Shown piece by piece: positions 35,979 to 45,125 of a stretch of DNA of 64,000 bases (positions are counted from its first letter, which is position 1; each line of letters begins with the position of its first letter). Made by a program: the position numbers and the translations under genes. The stretch is from Belliella kenyensis (GTDB lineage Bacteria; Bacteroidota; Bacteroidia; Cytophagales; Cyclobacteriaceae): NCBI RefSeq assembly GCF_022549675.1, contig NZ_JAKZGR010000006.1, positions 124,001-188,000 of the forward strand. Direction: 5' to 3'. The notes under the pieces were generated by a model, which was not told the origin of the DNA, searched no databases, and saw nothing but the letters and a program-made list of their open reading frames with translations.

Positions 35979-36823
35979 TGATTTGATAGTATCAAAAGGG
36001 TTTGTTCTATAAACCAATCAGGCTTATCTAACATTATAAAATGTCCACTCTCTTCCGCAATAATCAAATTGTAATCTTTCATATTAGCATATTGATTTTT
36101 GTAGGTTTGATGGACTATTTCCTTACCATATGGCTCTGATGCTGCAATAATATTCACAGGAACTGAGACTTTTTTTAAATCCTCTCTGAGATCTAATTTC
36201 AAATAATCGGTATATCCGTAAACATAAGTTTTTCTGTCAGTTTCGAGTATCCAGTTTTTAATTTTTTCTTGCTCCGACACTTTTAGGCTCAAGTTTTTTG
36301 ACATTGCTGTAGCAGTTTGCTCAAACATTGAATCATCCAAAGTCAATAATTGATTATTGTAGGAACTTTCATACATAAGTGTCTCTGGATCAAAATTAGG
36401 AAACATTAGAGCTCCTGAGGCAGGAAGTGCATCTATCAGAATGATTTGAGATATATCCAATTCTTCTTGGGTCGCTAGCCATGTGGCTACTGTACCACCC
36501 AAACTATGTCCAATTAAAGTAACTTTTTCTAAATTATTATTTAAGATATAAGCTTTAAGTGACTCATTTACTTTTGGTAGCCATGGAAATTCTACGGGCT
36601 CTTTACCTCCAAAACCTGCCAGGGTTACAATATGGCATTCGTACTTACTTTCAAGTTTTTCTACTAGCGGATACCATATGTTTCCCGGCACTGTAAAACC
36701 AGGAATCAACAGGATAGGATCTCCTTCTCCTTTTACTTCTACATGTATGGCTTGGCTATTGATTTTGGCTTGAATTGAAAAGCTTACAGCAATTGAAACA
36801 AATAATACAATAATCTTTTTCAT
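35975..36823 (-). CDS. Exported alpha/beta hydrolase in sigma-factor operon
   Basis: A 282-residue protein with a signal peptide (MKKIIVLFVSIAVSFSIQA). The alpha/beta hydrolase signatures are LLIPGFTVPGNIW (oxyanion loop), GHSLGGT (nucleophile Ser about 107) and ESGHFIM (catalytic His near the C-terminus). First gene of the operon with the ECF sigma factor and membrane protein; a lipase/esterase- or aminopeptidase-like hydrolase coupled to signalling is unusual. Substrate unknown. Confidence 0.85.
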   Translation of the reverse strand: MKKIIVLFVSIAVSFSIQAKINSQAIHVEVKGEGDPILLIPGFTVPGNIWYPLVEKLESKYECHIVTLAGFGGKEPVEFPWLPKVNESLKAYILNNNLEKVTLIGHSLGGTVATWLATQEELDISQIILIDALPASGALMFPNFDPETLMYESSYNNQLLTLDDSMFEQTATAMSKNLSLKVSEQEKIKNWILETDRKTYVYGYTDYLKLDLREDLKKVSVPVNIIAASEPYGKEIVHQTYKNQYANMKDYNLIIAEESGHFIMLDKPDWFIEQTLLILSNQ

Positions 36824-36952
36824 GAGTTTTTTGATTTGATTTCACTTTAGATGAGGAAACCAAAAAAATGTTACATAATCAGGTGAAAAAAAATAGGTAA
36901 ATGTATGTAAATGCATCTTATCCTGATTGTACCAGACTCTAGGATTTAAATT

Positions 36953-36993
36953 CAAAAAAAAAGACAGCTGATCCTAGTGATCAACTGTCTTTT
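36953..36993 (-). terminator. Terminator after double-glycine peptide gene
   Basis: On the minus strand the hairpin aaaagacagttgatc..gatcagctgtctttt ends in a run of T. It sits 23 bases after the stop of the small peptide gene and separates it from the hydrolase operon. The A/T tracts on both sides could let it work in both directions. Confidence 0.8.
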
Positions 36994-37015
36994 GAACTAG
37001 GTTAAAAACCTATAA

Positions 37016-37249
37016 TTATCTTCTGCTAGCAGAATCAAACAAGCCAATATTTGATAGGTTAAGACCTAAACCAAATGAATCTCTATCTCCATCTCTAGAC
37101 TCAGATTCGCTCATGATGTTAAGGCCGATACCACCTATTAGAGTTGTTTGAGAAGCTGACTCACCTCTGTTTCGCGAACCTAAAAGTCCACCTAACAATC
37201 CACCATTTACTTCTCTTAGTTCTTCGGAATTCATTTCTTGGAATTTCAT
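37016..37249 (-). CDS. Double-glycine-leader peptide (bacteriocin-like)
   Basis: A 77-residue peptide starting MKFQEMNSEELREVNGG, a classical double-glycine leader of the class II bacteriocin type. Cleavage after Gly17 would release a 60-residue peptide, glycine- and serine-rich (LLGGLLGSRN.. TLIGGIGLN .. SFGLGLNLSNIGLF). Leader-processing ABC transporters (C39-type) are not in this window. It has its own terminator and lies alone between the sigma-factor operon and lutC. It could be an antimicrobial, signalling or spacer peptide; the leader call is strong, the function open. Confidence 0.8.
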   Translation of the reverse strand: MKFQEMNSEELREVNGGLLGGLLGSRNRGESASQTTLIGGIGLNIMSESESRDGDRDSFGLGLNLSNIGLFDSASRR

Positions 37250-37507
37250 AATAATTAAATTTTGTTAGTTAGTTTCCTACTCTATTAAAGGTTTTCGGAT
37301 AGCCCTTTTTTATGCTAGCATGAAAACAATTACGAGGTAGTAAATAGTGATGGATTATATCAAAAGTAAATTTTTTTAAATTTTTTATCGGAAAAATTCA
37401 TATTTGTTAATTTATGTCTGGTTTTTGGTATGTATTTAATTTAATTAAATCTTTTTCACCAGATCCCTTTTCAAAATAATAGCATCAAAATTTAATATAG
37501 AAATGTT

Positions 37508-38068
37508 TTAAATCAATATAACTTGAAGGCTTTTTGCGCCATGAGCGCCTATGACGAGAGATTGTTCAATGTCGGCTGTTTTGGAAGGACCTGCGACAAA
37601 AAGTCCAAAACCAGACTGCTGATCTCCTATAACATCATAGGCCTCGTGCATGAAAGGTACAAGGGCATTTTTGGACAAGACAATAACCAAATGCTCCGTG
37701 ATAAAAGGAAGTGCTCTAAGCCCCATGTTTTCGTCAGTTAACCAAATGGCTCCATTTTCAGCTACACCAAGCTGCCCTTGAATGATAGCCAGCTGCAAGT
37801 TGTCCAACTCATGTGCGCTGCTAGGAAGCGATCGTGTATTATAAGCATCAAATCCAGCAGAGAGAGCAATGATCTCAGTGATTCCATTAGATGCAATAAA
37901 ATTACCTAATTGAGTTTGACTGATCACTGCGCCTTTATTATTTGAGATGGCAATCGAAAAATTATCTGCCAAGTTTCCCGAAAATTCAAACCGAGGAATC
38001 TCTGGTAACTCCTTTGATTCTAAAGGGATTTCTTTGATGCTTGCTATAATAGATGCTTTACTACTCAT
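37508..38068 (-). CDS. lutC: Lactate utilisation protein C (LUD domain)
   Basis: A 186-residue LUD-domain protein of the LutABC L-lactate oxidation complex. Characteristic stretches are AENGAIWLTDENMGLRALPFITEHLVIVL and VAGPSKTADIEQSLVIGAHGAKSLQVIL (C-terminal). The start overlaps the lutB stop (GCATGAG region, 4-bp overlap). Last gene of the rhamnose-lactate operon. Confidence 0.92.
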   Translation of the reverse strand: MSSKASIIASIKEIPLESKELPEIPRFEFSGNLADNFSIAISNNKGAVISQTQLGNFIASNGITEIIALSAGFDAYNTRSLPSSAHELDNLQLAIIQGQLGVAENGAIWLTDENMGLRALPFITEHLVIVLSKNALVPFMHEAYDVIGDQQSGFGLFVAGPSKTADIEQSLVIGAHGAKSLQVILI

Positions 38069-39423
38069 GCCTTGTTTTTCTTATACCAGTTTTTGAATGT
38101 TTCTTGAGGTACTTCAGGAAGTTCTCTTTGTTTTCCCCAAGCATTGATGCCAGAATAGGCGATGCTATTTGGGAGTATTTTTAAGGCACCTCTAAGTAAT
38201 GCCCCACTCATTTGATATGCAAATGGCACAGAGAAAACACCATTTGCAATTTGCATGGACAATTTTTTAATATTGAGACCTTGGCTTTTGGCGATCTCTT
38301 GTCGCCACTCATATAGCTGCTCATGAATATTGATCTTCACAGGGCAGACGTCTGAGCATGACCCACAAAGGGTAGAAGCAAAGGGCAAAGTGCTGTGTTT
38401 TTTGATGTCAAGACCAGGGGAAAGAATCGATCCTATAGGACCAGGTACAACTGAGCCATAGCTATATCCTCCACTCCTTCTGTAGATGGGGCATGTATTC
38501 ATACAAGCACCACAGCGTATACATTTCAGGGAGTTCTTGAATTTTTCTCTTGCCAATTGCTTTGTACGACCATTGTCTACCAATACGACATGAAGCTCTT
38601 TGCCAGGACTTGGTGAGCGAAAATGCGAATTGTAATTGGTGATCGGCTGACCTGTAGCTGACCGAGCTAAAAGTCTGAGAAAAACACCTAAGTCCTTTCT
38701 TCGTGGAATAATTTTCTCAATTCCCATACAGGCGATATGTACATCAGCCAAATGTACACCCATGTCAGCATTGCCTTCGTTGGTGCAAACAACAAACTCA
38801 CCAGTTTCGGCCACTGCGAAATTTACACCTGTGATAGCAACTTTAGCTGCCAAAAACTTCTCTCTCAAATGTGTTCTTGCCGCGTGAGTTAAGTACTCGG
38901 GGTCTTCATTTCCTTTTTCAGTTTGTAGTTTTTCGTGGAAAAGATCAGAAATTTCTCCTTTCTTTAGGTGAATTGCTGGCAGAACAATGTGGCTTGGTGG
39001 CTGATGCAGAAGCTGGACAATACGCTCTCCCAGATCAGTGTCTACCACATCTACACCATGTTTTTCCAAAAATGGATTGAGGTGACATTCTTCTGTTAAT
39101 ATTGACTTGCTTTTGACTATTGCTTTACATTTATGCTTTTGGAGAATTCTCAAGACGATTTGATTGTGTTCTTCTGCATCTTTTGCCCAATGTACATGGA
39201 TGTGATTGGCTTTGGCTTTTTCTTCAAAAGCCAACAAGTATTTGTCTAAGTTAGCAAGTACATTGTCTTTGATTTGCGAAGCTGTATCCCGCAGTTTTTC
39301 CCACTCAGGAATACCCTTACTGCTGTTGTCTCTTTTGTCTCTAACAAACCATAAGGTCTCATCATGCCATTTGGCTTTGTCAGGATCTTTCAAAAACTCA
39401 GATGCTTTGACTGGGTGACTCAT
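38065..39423 (-). CDS. lutB: Lactate utilisation protein B (iron-sulfur, LUD domain)
   Basis: A 452-residue protein. An N-terminal LUD domain (about 60-290; GVNFAVAETGEFVVCTNEGNADMG) precedes two 4Fe-4S cluster motifs: CIRCGACMNTCPIYRR at about 300 and CGSCSDVCPVKINIH at about 355. It transfers electrons from lactate oxidation together with LutA and LutC. It overlaps lutA by 4 bp upstream and lutC by 4 bp downstream. Confidence 0.95.
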   Translation of the reverse strand: MSHPVKASEFLKDPDKAKWHDETLWFVRDKRDNSSKGIPEWEKLRDTASQIKDNVLANLDKYLLAFEEKAKANHIHVHWAKDAEEHNQIVLRILQKHKCKAIVKSKSILTEECHLNPFLEKHGVDVVDTDLGERIVQLLHQPPSHIVLPAIHLKKGEISDLFHEKLQTEKGNEDPEYLTHAARTHLREKFLAAKVAITGVNFAVAETGEFVVCTNEGNADMGVHLADVHIACMGIEKIIPRRKDLGVFLRLLARSATGQPITNYNSHFRSPSPGKELHVVLVDNGRTKQLAREKFKNSLKCIRCGACMNTCPIYRRSGGYSYGSVVPGPIGSILSPGLDIKKHSTLPFASTLCGSCSDVCPVKINIHEQLYEWRQEIAKSQGLNIKKLSMQIANGVFSVPFAYQMSGALLRGALKILPNSIAYSGINAWGKQRELPEVPQETFKNWYKKNKA

Positions 39424-40175
39424 TGGATGGCTTTGTTTAAAATTTCTGCAATATGCATGAATTTCAGAGGGTTTTTGTTTCTTCTTGCTATCCCTTCAAG
39501 GTGCATGATGCAAGACATGTCTCCTCCGGTGAGAATTTCTACTCCACTTGTGAGGTGATCATCCAGTCTATCTTTGCCCATTTGAACGGATAGGGCTTCC
39601 TCTGTGACAGCGAAGGTGCCACCAAAGCCGCAGCATTCATCTTGCCTTCGAAGCGGTATCCATTCCAACCCTTCGATATGGTCTAGAAGGGATTTTGCTT
39701 TGCTAAAATAGGGTTCGTTTCGTTCCGAACAGCTCCCTAACCTTAGACCTCTGTGACCATGGCAAGATGCATGAAATCCGACTTTATGAGGAAAGTGACC
39801 TTTTAGCATTTTGATTTGCAAAATGTCGGTGATAAACTCAGTTAGTTCAAAGATTTTTTTCTTGATGCCTTGTTGTTCTTTCCCTTTTTCTGGAATCTCT
39901 GGAGTGTGTTCTTTTATATGGAGTACGCAGCTTCCAGAAGGAGCGACGATATAATCATAGCTTTCAAAGGTTTTTAGAAAATGCTTGGTGGTATCCATGG
40001 TGTCATGCTCATAACCAGCATTAGCCATGGGCTGCCCACAACATGTCTGCTCGATTGGATAGCTTACTTCACAACCCAGTTTTTCCAATAATTCTAAAGT
40101 AGCAATGCCTACTTTAGGATAAAACTGATCCACATAACATGGTATAAAGAGCGCTATTTTTTTTCTGGAAGACAT
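39420..40175 (-). CDS. lutA: Lactate utilisation protein A (CCG-domain)
   Basis: A 251-residue Fe-S oxidoreductase with two cysteine-rich CCG domains, CCGQPMANAGY (about 40-55) and CCGFGGTF (about 190-200). Subunit of the L-lactate dehydrogenase complex that oxidises L-lactate to pyruvate. It starts 24 bp after the stop of the rhamnulokinase gene, in the same orientation and operon, consistent with oxidation of the lactate made from rhamnose. Confidence 0.95.
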   Translation of the reverse strand: MSSRKKIALFIPCYVDQFYPKVGIATLELLEKLGCEVSYPIEQTCCGQPMANAGYEHDTMDTTKHFLKTFESYDYIVAPSGSCVLHIKEHTPEIPEKGKEQQGIKKKIFELTEFITDILQIKMLKGHFPHKVGFHASCHGHRGLRLGSCSERNEPYFSKAKSLLDHIEGLEWIPLRRQDECCGFGGTFAVTEEALSVQMGKDRLDDHLTSGVEILTGGDMSCIMHLEGIARRNKNPLKFMHIAEILNKAIQ

Positions 40176-40198
40176 TTTACAATCTAATTGATAAATTT

Positions 40199-41560
40199 TT
40201 AGTAACTCTGATTTGATGGAGCAACTTTGAGTAGCTTGACTTCCACATTGTTGACTAACAATGCTGCACCCAATGCGGTCCCCAAAGCAAAATTTGAGGT
40301 TTCGATAATGATGTTGGGCAACTTAATTCGAAGCATTTCTACAAATATTTCATTGGCATTGAATCCACCATCAATATAGAGCTTTTTTACTGGAAACTGA
40401 TCGAGGACTAGTTTCAGAGATGCTACTTGCAAATCAGTAAGCTCATCTAGAAAGCAATAATACGCCGATTCAAAATTTTCAAATTGAGAGAAATCGTTTG
40501 ATTTTGCCTGACTCAATCCAAAGACTTCGGGATTCAAGTATTGAAAATCGTATTTTTTGGTCTTGTTTTCATTCGAATCCTTAAGATACTTCGAATCAAA
40601 TTTCAATGCTTTGTAATAACCTTTTTCCAGCTTGAAATGCTCATAAAGTTTTTCAATTTGGTACTTATGCTCTTCCCCTATAAAAAGCCTACTGATCTTG
40701 ATGGGTTGTCCATGGATACCTATAAAGTGAAGACAATCTCTTTCTAGCTCTTCCAGGTTCAATGGAAGTGTATTGAAAGGATTGATACTGATCGCCCATG
40801 TGCCAGTGGAAAGCAAAGCAAATGGCTCATCATTTTTGATCAAATATGGAACTAGGGCAGATGATGAGTCATGTACACCCACACCAACGGACATGGATTG
40901 TTTTCTGAAAGAAATGGGGTAAGTCTCGGAAGTGCTTACTGCACGGGGCAAAAGCTTGATCAAATCTTCTTTTTCTAACCAATCATGATAGCTATCGTTC
41001 GCAAAATCCCACATTCCAGTATGGCAACCTATGCTGGTATAGTCTGAGACCATTTTTCCTGTAAATAGGTAACTCAAGTATTGGGGCAGATGTAAAGTAT
41101 TGTGGATTTTCTTGAAGATCTCAGGTTTGGAATACTTTAACCAATAAAGTTGTAGTCCAGAGTTGACCATTCCGAGAGCAGGTGAGGAGGTTTCTATGCA
41201 AAACTGATTTTTCCCGCCGTATTTTGAATAAAATTTTTCTAAAAGTTCAATTGGATAGGATTTAGTATAATTATAAAGTGGTGTCACAGGGAACCCCTCT
41301 CGATCCAAGTGCACCAAAGATGCACCATAAGTGGTGAAGTTCAGTTTTCTGATATTAAATTCAGGCAGTTCCATGGCTGTAGCCAAGGTCTCTTTGATCC
41401 AAGCCGTGAGCTCCTTGATCGATTCACAGGGATCACCGTCCTCATCGGTCGTGTATTCAAGTCGATGATAGACTTTGTATACCTCTCTGAACTCACTATC
41501 AAAAAGGAAGAATTTCTTATTGGTTTTTCCAATATCAAATATGGCTGTTACAGGTATCAT
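40199..41560 (-). CDS. rhaB: FGGY-family kinase, rhamnulokinase
   Basis: A 453-residue sugar kinase. It has the FGGY N-terminal phosphate loop IFDIGKTNKKFFLFD, VGVHDSSSALVPY near the substrate site, FALLSTGTWAISI (phosphate 2) and KLYIDGGFNANEIF (adenosine motif). L-rhamnulose + ATP gives L-rhamnulose-1-phosphate. The start ATG shares its A with the rhaI stop codon (TAATG), indicating coupled translation. Assignment to rhamnulose rests on the neighbours; other FGGY substrates cannot be excluded from sequence alone. Confidence 0.88.
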   Translation of the reverse strand: MIPVTAIFDIGKTNKKFFLFDSEFREVYKVYHRLEYTTDEDGDPCESIKELTAWIKETLATAMELPEFNIRKLNFTTYGASLVHLDREGFPVTPLYNYTKSYPIELLEKFYSKYGGKNQFCIETSSPALGMVNSGLQLYWLKYSKPEIFKKIHNTLHLPQYLSYLFTGKMVSDYTSIGCHTGMWDFANDSYHDWLEKEDLIKLLPRAVSTSETYPISFRKQSMSVGVGVHDSSSALVPYLIKNDEPFALLSTGTWAISINPFNTLPLNLEELERDCLHFIGIHGQPIKISRLFIGEEHKYQIEKLYEHFKLEKGYYKALKFDSKYLKDSNENKTKKYDFQYLNPEVFGLSQAKSNDFSQFENFESAYYCFLDELTDLQVASLKLVLDQFPVKKLYIDGGFNANEIFVEMLRIKLPNIIIETSNFALGTALGAALLVNNVEVKLLKVAPSNQSY

Positions 41561-42837
41561 TACAGTCCGCTTGCTTTACTTGATGTGCCTCTTTCTTTGA
41601 TCAATTGATTTCTAACACCAATTTGCCTGTAGGTATTCAGTGGAGCAATAGCTCCGCCAGAGCGTCTCGCAGCTTCTGCTACCAATGGTCTCAAGTCTGA
41701 TCGATAAGCATCTTGGAGTATTTCTTGAGCTTTTGCTGTATCATGATTGCCTTGAGCTTCCTCTAGAGCCTTCTGATCGATGATCAAAGCTTGGGCATAA
41801 GCAAGCTTGATGGCTTCTACGGATTGTAACAAGTCTTCTAAGGGGTCTTTGATATTGTGACTTGCATCTATCATCCATGATAGTGGAGGATTATTGGTTT
41901 CAGAGAAGCCTTGTACCAATTCATGGAAAATCAAGAAAAGTTGATAGGGTTTGACACTACCGACTGTAAGATCGTCATCACCATATTTGGAGTCGTTGAA
42001 ATGAAATCCACCCAGCTTCTCTTCTGTCATCAAAGTAGCCACTATCTGTTCAATATTGGTATTTGGAAGATGATGTCCAAGGTCCACGAGCGTATATGCC
42101 TTTGGCCCAAGTTTATTTGCCAGGAGAAATGAAGTTCCCCAATCTTGTATCACTGTACTGTAGAAGTTCGGCTCGTATGGCTTATATTCTACGAGAATTT
42201 TCCAATCTTCTGGAAGTGCTTCATAAATCTCGGATAGAGATTCATGGGTATTTTGTAGTGCTTTTCGGATACTGTGTTGTCCAGGGAAGCTGGATCCATC
42301 AGCTAGCCATACAGTCAAAGCTTTGGAACCAAGTTTTTCTCCTATACTGATTACTTCTTTATTGTGTGCTATAGCAAGTTCTCGAACAGCTTGATCAGTG
42401 TTTGCTAGTGAACCATATTTATAAGATTCTATTTGGCCGACTTGGTCTTGGAAGGTATTTGAATTGACAGCATCAAACTGAATACTCAAGCTCTTTGCAA
42501 GTTGTCTGATCGCTTCATAGTCTTGAGGTATATCCCATGGAATATGAAGTGAGACAGCATTGCTTGACTGATTCAGTGCGTGTATCAACCCGATGTCTTC
42601 GATCTTTTGGATGATATTAGAAGGCTCACCAGCTCCAGAAAATCTACCAAATCGTGTACCTCCAGCACCCAATGCCCATGAGGGTATTGCAATCTGTAGT
42701 TCTTGTAGTTTTTCGATGATAAGGTTAGTATCTACTCCTTTTTTGGCAAGTCTTTGGGACAAAAAGTCAAGAGATTCCAAGTGATCTTTTTCTAAAGTTT
42801 CATTGGCTTCTTCTATATGGCTAGCGGTTATTTTCAT
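41560..42837 (-). CDS. rhaI: L-rhamnose isomerase (RhaI type)
   Basis: A 425-residue TIM-barrel isomerase converting L-rhamnose to L-rhamnulose. It is of the shorter RhaI group (Pseudomonas/Bacillus-like), shown by IPSWALGAGGTRFGRF near residue 55, KALTVWLADGSSFPGQ, EYKPYEPNFYSTVIQDWGTS, LVDLGHHLPNTNIEQIVA and GGFHFNDSKYGDDDLTVGS, which carry the metal-binding Glu/Asp/His residues. It lies 108 bp after the aldolase gene; an inverted repeat (42862-42916) lies between them. Confidence 0.93.
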   Translation of the reverse strand: MKITASHIEEANETLEKDHLESLDFLSQRLAKKGVDTNLIIEKLQELQIAIPSWALGAGGTRFGRFSGAGEPSNIIQKIEDIGLIHALNQSSNAVSLHIPWDIPQDYEAIRQLAKSLSIQFDAVNSNTFQDQVGQIESYKYGSLANTDQAVRELAIAHNKEVISIGEKLGSKALTVWLADGSSFPGQHSIRKALQNTHESLSEIYEALPEDWKILVEYKPYEPNFYSTVIQDWGTSFLLANKLGPKAYTLVDLGHHLPNTNIEQIVATLMTEEKLGGFHFNDSKYGDDDLTVGSVKPYQLFLIFHELVQGFSETNNPPLSWMIDASHNIKDPLEDLLQSVEAIKLAYAQALIIDQKALEEAQGNHDTAKAQEILQDAYRSDLRPLVAEAARRSGGAIAPLNTYRQIGVRNQLIKERGTSSKASGL

Positions 42838-42861
42838 TTTTTGAAATGCTTTGATAAGTAA

Positions 42862-42916
42862 AAACCTTTCAGGTTTTAGGCTAAAGTAGTATCTAATTTA
42901 GGAAAAACCTGAAAGG
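42862..42916. repeat. Inverted repeat between aldolase and isomerase genes
   Basis: aaacctttcaggtttt and aaaacctgaaagg form a 13-bp stem around a loop of about 26 nt inside the rhamnose operon. No T-run follows, so it is more likely an mRNA processing or stability hairpin, or an attenuating structure, than a full terminator. Confidence 0.6.
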
Positions 42917-42944
42917 AATTAAGGTGTTAATAGGTTTGTGCAAA

Positions 42945-45053
42945 TTATCTTACAAAAGCTGCCGCTACTCCTCCATCTACATTGAGGATGTTGCCTGTAC
43001 TTTTGGAAAGTACTCCACCTACAAAGGCAAATACTCCATTAGCGATATCCTCAGTGCTGATGATTTCGTTCATCAAAGTTCTTTTAGCATAGTGTGCTGG
43101 TAGTTCTTCTACCTTGATACCATAAGCTTTGGCTCTTCCTTCTGCCCATTTTCCTTCCCAAATCTTAGATCCTTCGATCACAGCATCAGGATTGACCACA
43201 TTTACTCGAATCTTATCTGGACCAAGTTCAGCTGCAAGAAGTCTTGACATGTGAACTTGTGCTGCTTTGGCAGTACCATAGCCTACATTGTTTGGTCCAG
43301 AGACCAGTGCATTTTTAGAGGCAATGTTGATGATATCACCACCAAGTCCTTGTGCTCTCAATATTTTCACGCCTTCTTGACTTACTTTGAATTGACCTTT
43401 GACAAGTACATCATGAAGCAAATCCCAATCTGCCTCGGAGGTTTCGTTCAGCGGCTTGCTGATGGCAAGACCTGCGCAATTTACCACGATATCTACTCCA
43501 CCGAATGCCAAGTTTGCAGCCTTGAATGCAGATACAATAGTCTCATTGTCTAGGACATTAAGTGTACTTTGGATCGCAGTGTCTTTTCCGAAGTCTTTGA
43601 CAGCTTCTTCCAGTCTCCCTTGATCGATGTCAGTCAATATCACACAAGCACCTTCTTTTGCTAGTTTGTCTGCAATAGCTTTACCTATACCTCCAGCACT
43701 TCCAGTGATCAATGCCACCTTTCTAGACAAGGGTTGCTCTTTAGGCATTCTTTGAAGCTTAGCTTCTTCAAGTAGCCAATACTCTATGTCAAAAGCTTCT
43801 TGCAATGGTAAGGAAACATAAGATGATACTGCTTCCGCACCACGCATCACATTGATAGCGTTGATGTAGAATTCACTGGCTACACGAGATGTTTGCTTAT
43901 TTTTGGCATAGGAGAAAAGTCCAACACCAGGCCATAGGATGATCACAGGATTGGGATCACGCATGGCAGGACTGTTTGACCTTTTGTGCTTTTCATAATA
44001 ATCTTTGTATCCCTTTCTGTAGGTTTCGAATAGCTTACTGATGTGATCTTTGATAGCTTGAAGATCACTCAAATCTTGATCAGCTGGAATATCCAATACC
44101 AGGGGTGCAATTTTTGTCCTAAGAAAATGGTCTGGACAGGAAGTGCCTAATGGAGCCAATTTATCTAAGTCATTGGAATTGATAAATTGAAGCACTACTT
44201 CAGAATCATTGAATGTGCCGACCATTCTGTCATAGCTTGATGCTAAGCCTCTTAATAGCGGTGAGATGATCGCTGCCTGATCTTTTCTTTGTTCAGGAGA
44301 AAGGGAGTCGATTTTTTGCCCTCCAAACACAGGTCTGGTTTTGCCATAGTTATCTTCCAAATATTGAGAAGCTTTCTCTATGACTTCGAGGCTATTAATG
44401 TAGCATTCGTATGCAGTGTCTCCCCAGGTGAATAGACCATGTCCACCTAGCATAATACCTCTGATACCAGGATTTTCGTCCAGAGCTTTTTTCAGTTGTA
44501 GCCCAAGGTCAAATCCAGGCCTTTGCCAAGGAATCCAGGCAATCTGGCCATCAAAAAGCTCTTGAGTGATTTTTTCCCCATCTTTGGAAGCAGCTATTGC
44601 AATGGCTGCATCTGGATGAAGGTGATCGATATGCTTGAATGGTAAAAAAGCATGTAGCGGTGTGTCAATGGATGGAGCTTTGGAGTCCAAGTCATAGATA
44701 CAATGATTGAAAAGTCCCACCATTTCATCTTCAAACTCAATTCCTTTATAGATACCTTCTAATGCACGTAATTTGTCAACATAAAGACCAGCAAGTCCTG
44801 ATTTAGTCAAGGTTCCAATATCTCCACCAGAGCCTTTTACCCACATGACTTCTACCTCATTTCCTGAAAGAGGGTCTTTTTCATATGTTTTACAGCTGGT
44901 GTTCCCACCTCCATAGTTGGTGATCCTAAGATCAGCACCAAGTATATTTGATCGGTATATCAAAAGGGCTACTTCATCATCACCCAAAGAATTTGCTTTT
45001 TGTTCGTCCCAGAGAAATGAGACATGTTTAAATTGTTTTTCCAAAATAGCCAT
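42945..45053 (-). CDS. rhaEW: Bifunctional rhamnulose-1-P aldolase / short-chain dehydrogenase
   Basis: A 702-residue fusion. The N-terminal class II aldolase domain (about 30-400) contains YGGGNTSCK and histidine-rich metal site segments (LPFKHIDHLHPD, MLGGHGLFTWG). The C-terminal SDR domain (about 445-700) has GSAGGIGKAIADKL (nucleotide loop) and YGTAKAA (catalytic Tyr/Lys). The aldolase half yields DHAP and L-lactaldehyde, and the dehydrogenase half oxidises lactaldehyde to L-lactate. Known relatives are the RhaEW fusions. First gene of the operon, with the 20-bp ACAGN element 53 bp upstream of its ATG. Confidence 0.92.
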   Translation of the reverse strand: MAILEKQFKHVSFLWDEQKANSLGDDEVALLIYRSNILGADLRITNYGGGNTSCKTYEKDPLSGNEVEVMWVKGSGGDIGTLTKSGLAGLYVDKLRALEGIYKGIEFEDEMVGLFNHCIYDLDSKAPSIDTPLHAFLPFKHIDHLHPDAAIAIAASKDGEKITQELFDGQIAWIPWQRPGFDLGLQLKKALDENPGIRGIMLGGHGLFTWGDTAYECYINSLEVIEKASQYLEDNYGKTRPVFGGQKIDSLSPEQRKDQAAIISPLLRGLASSYDRMVGTFNDSEVVLQFINSNDLDKLAPLGTSCPDHFLRTKIAPLVLDIPADQDLSDLQAIKDHISKLFETYRKGYKDYYEKHKRSNSPAMRDPNPVIILWPGVGLFSYAKNKQTSRVASEFYINAINVMRGAEAVSSYVSLPLQEAFDIEYWLLEEAKLQRMPKEQPLSRKVALITGSAGGIGKAIADKLAKEGACVILTDIDQGRLEEAVKDFGKDTAIQSTLNVLDNETIVSAFKAANLAFGGVDIVVNCAGLAISKPLNETSEADWDLLHDVLVKGQFKVSQEGVKILRAQGLGGDIINIASKNALVSGPNNVGYGTAKAAQVHMSRLLAAELGPDKIRVNVVNPDAVIEGSKIWEGKWAEGRAKAYGIKVEELPAHYAKRTLMNEIISTEDIANGVFAFVGGVLSKSTGNILNVDGGVAAAFVR

Positions 45054-45105
45054 GGTAAACTAGGTTTAAGTTACAAGTGGAAATTTATCCTTATAAATGC
45101 GTTTT

Positions 45106-45125
45106 ACTATCCTGTTCTGTACTGT
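45106..45125 (-). promoter_or_regulatory. ACAGN-repeat operator, site 1 (aldolase)
   Basis: On the minus strand: ACAGT ACAGA ACAGG ATAGT. One of four matching 20-bp sites in this region; its near edge is 53 bp from the rhaEW ATG. Inferred binding site for the local GntR-family regulator. Confidence 0.65.

Noticed and set aside
37523-37741. Plus-strand ORF opposite lutC
   Set aside because: Composition follows the lutC codon shadow; lutC is strongly supported.
42945-45053. Two separate genes for aldolase and dehydrogenase
   Set aside because: One uninterrupted frame with both domains in the order expected for the known bifunctional fusion.
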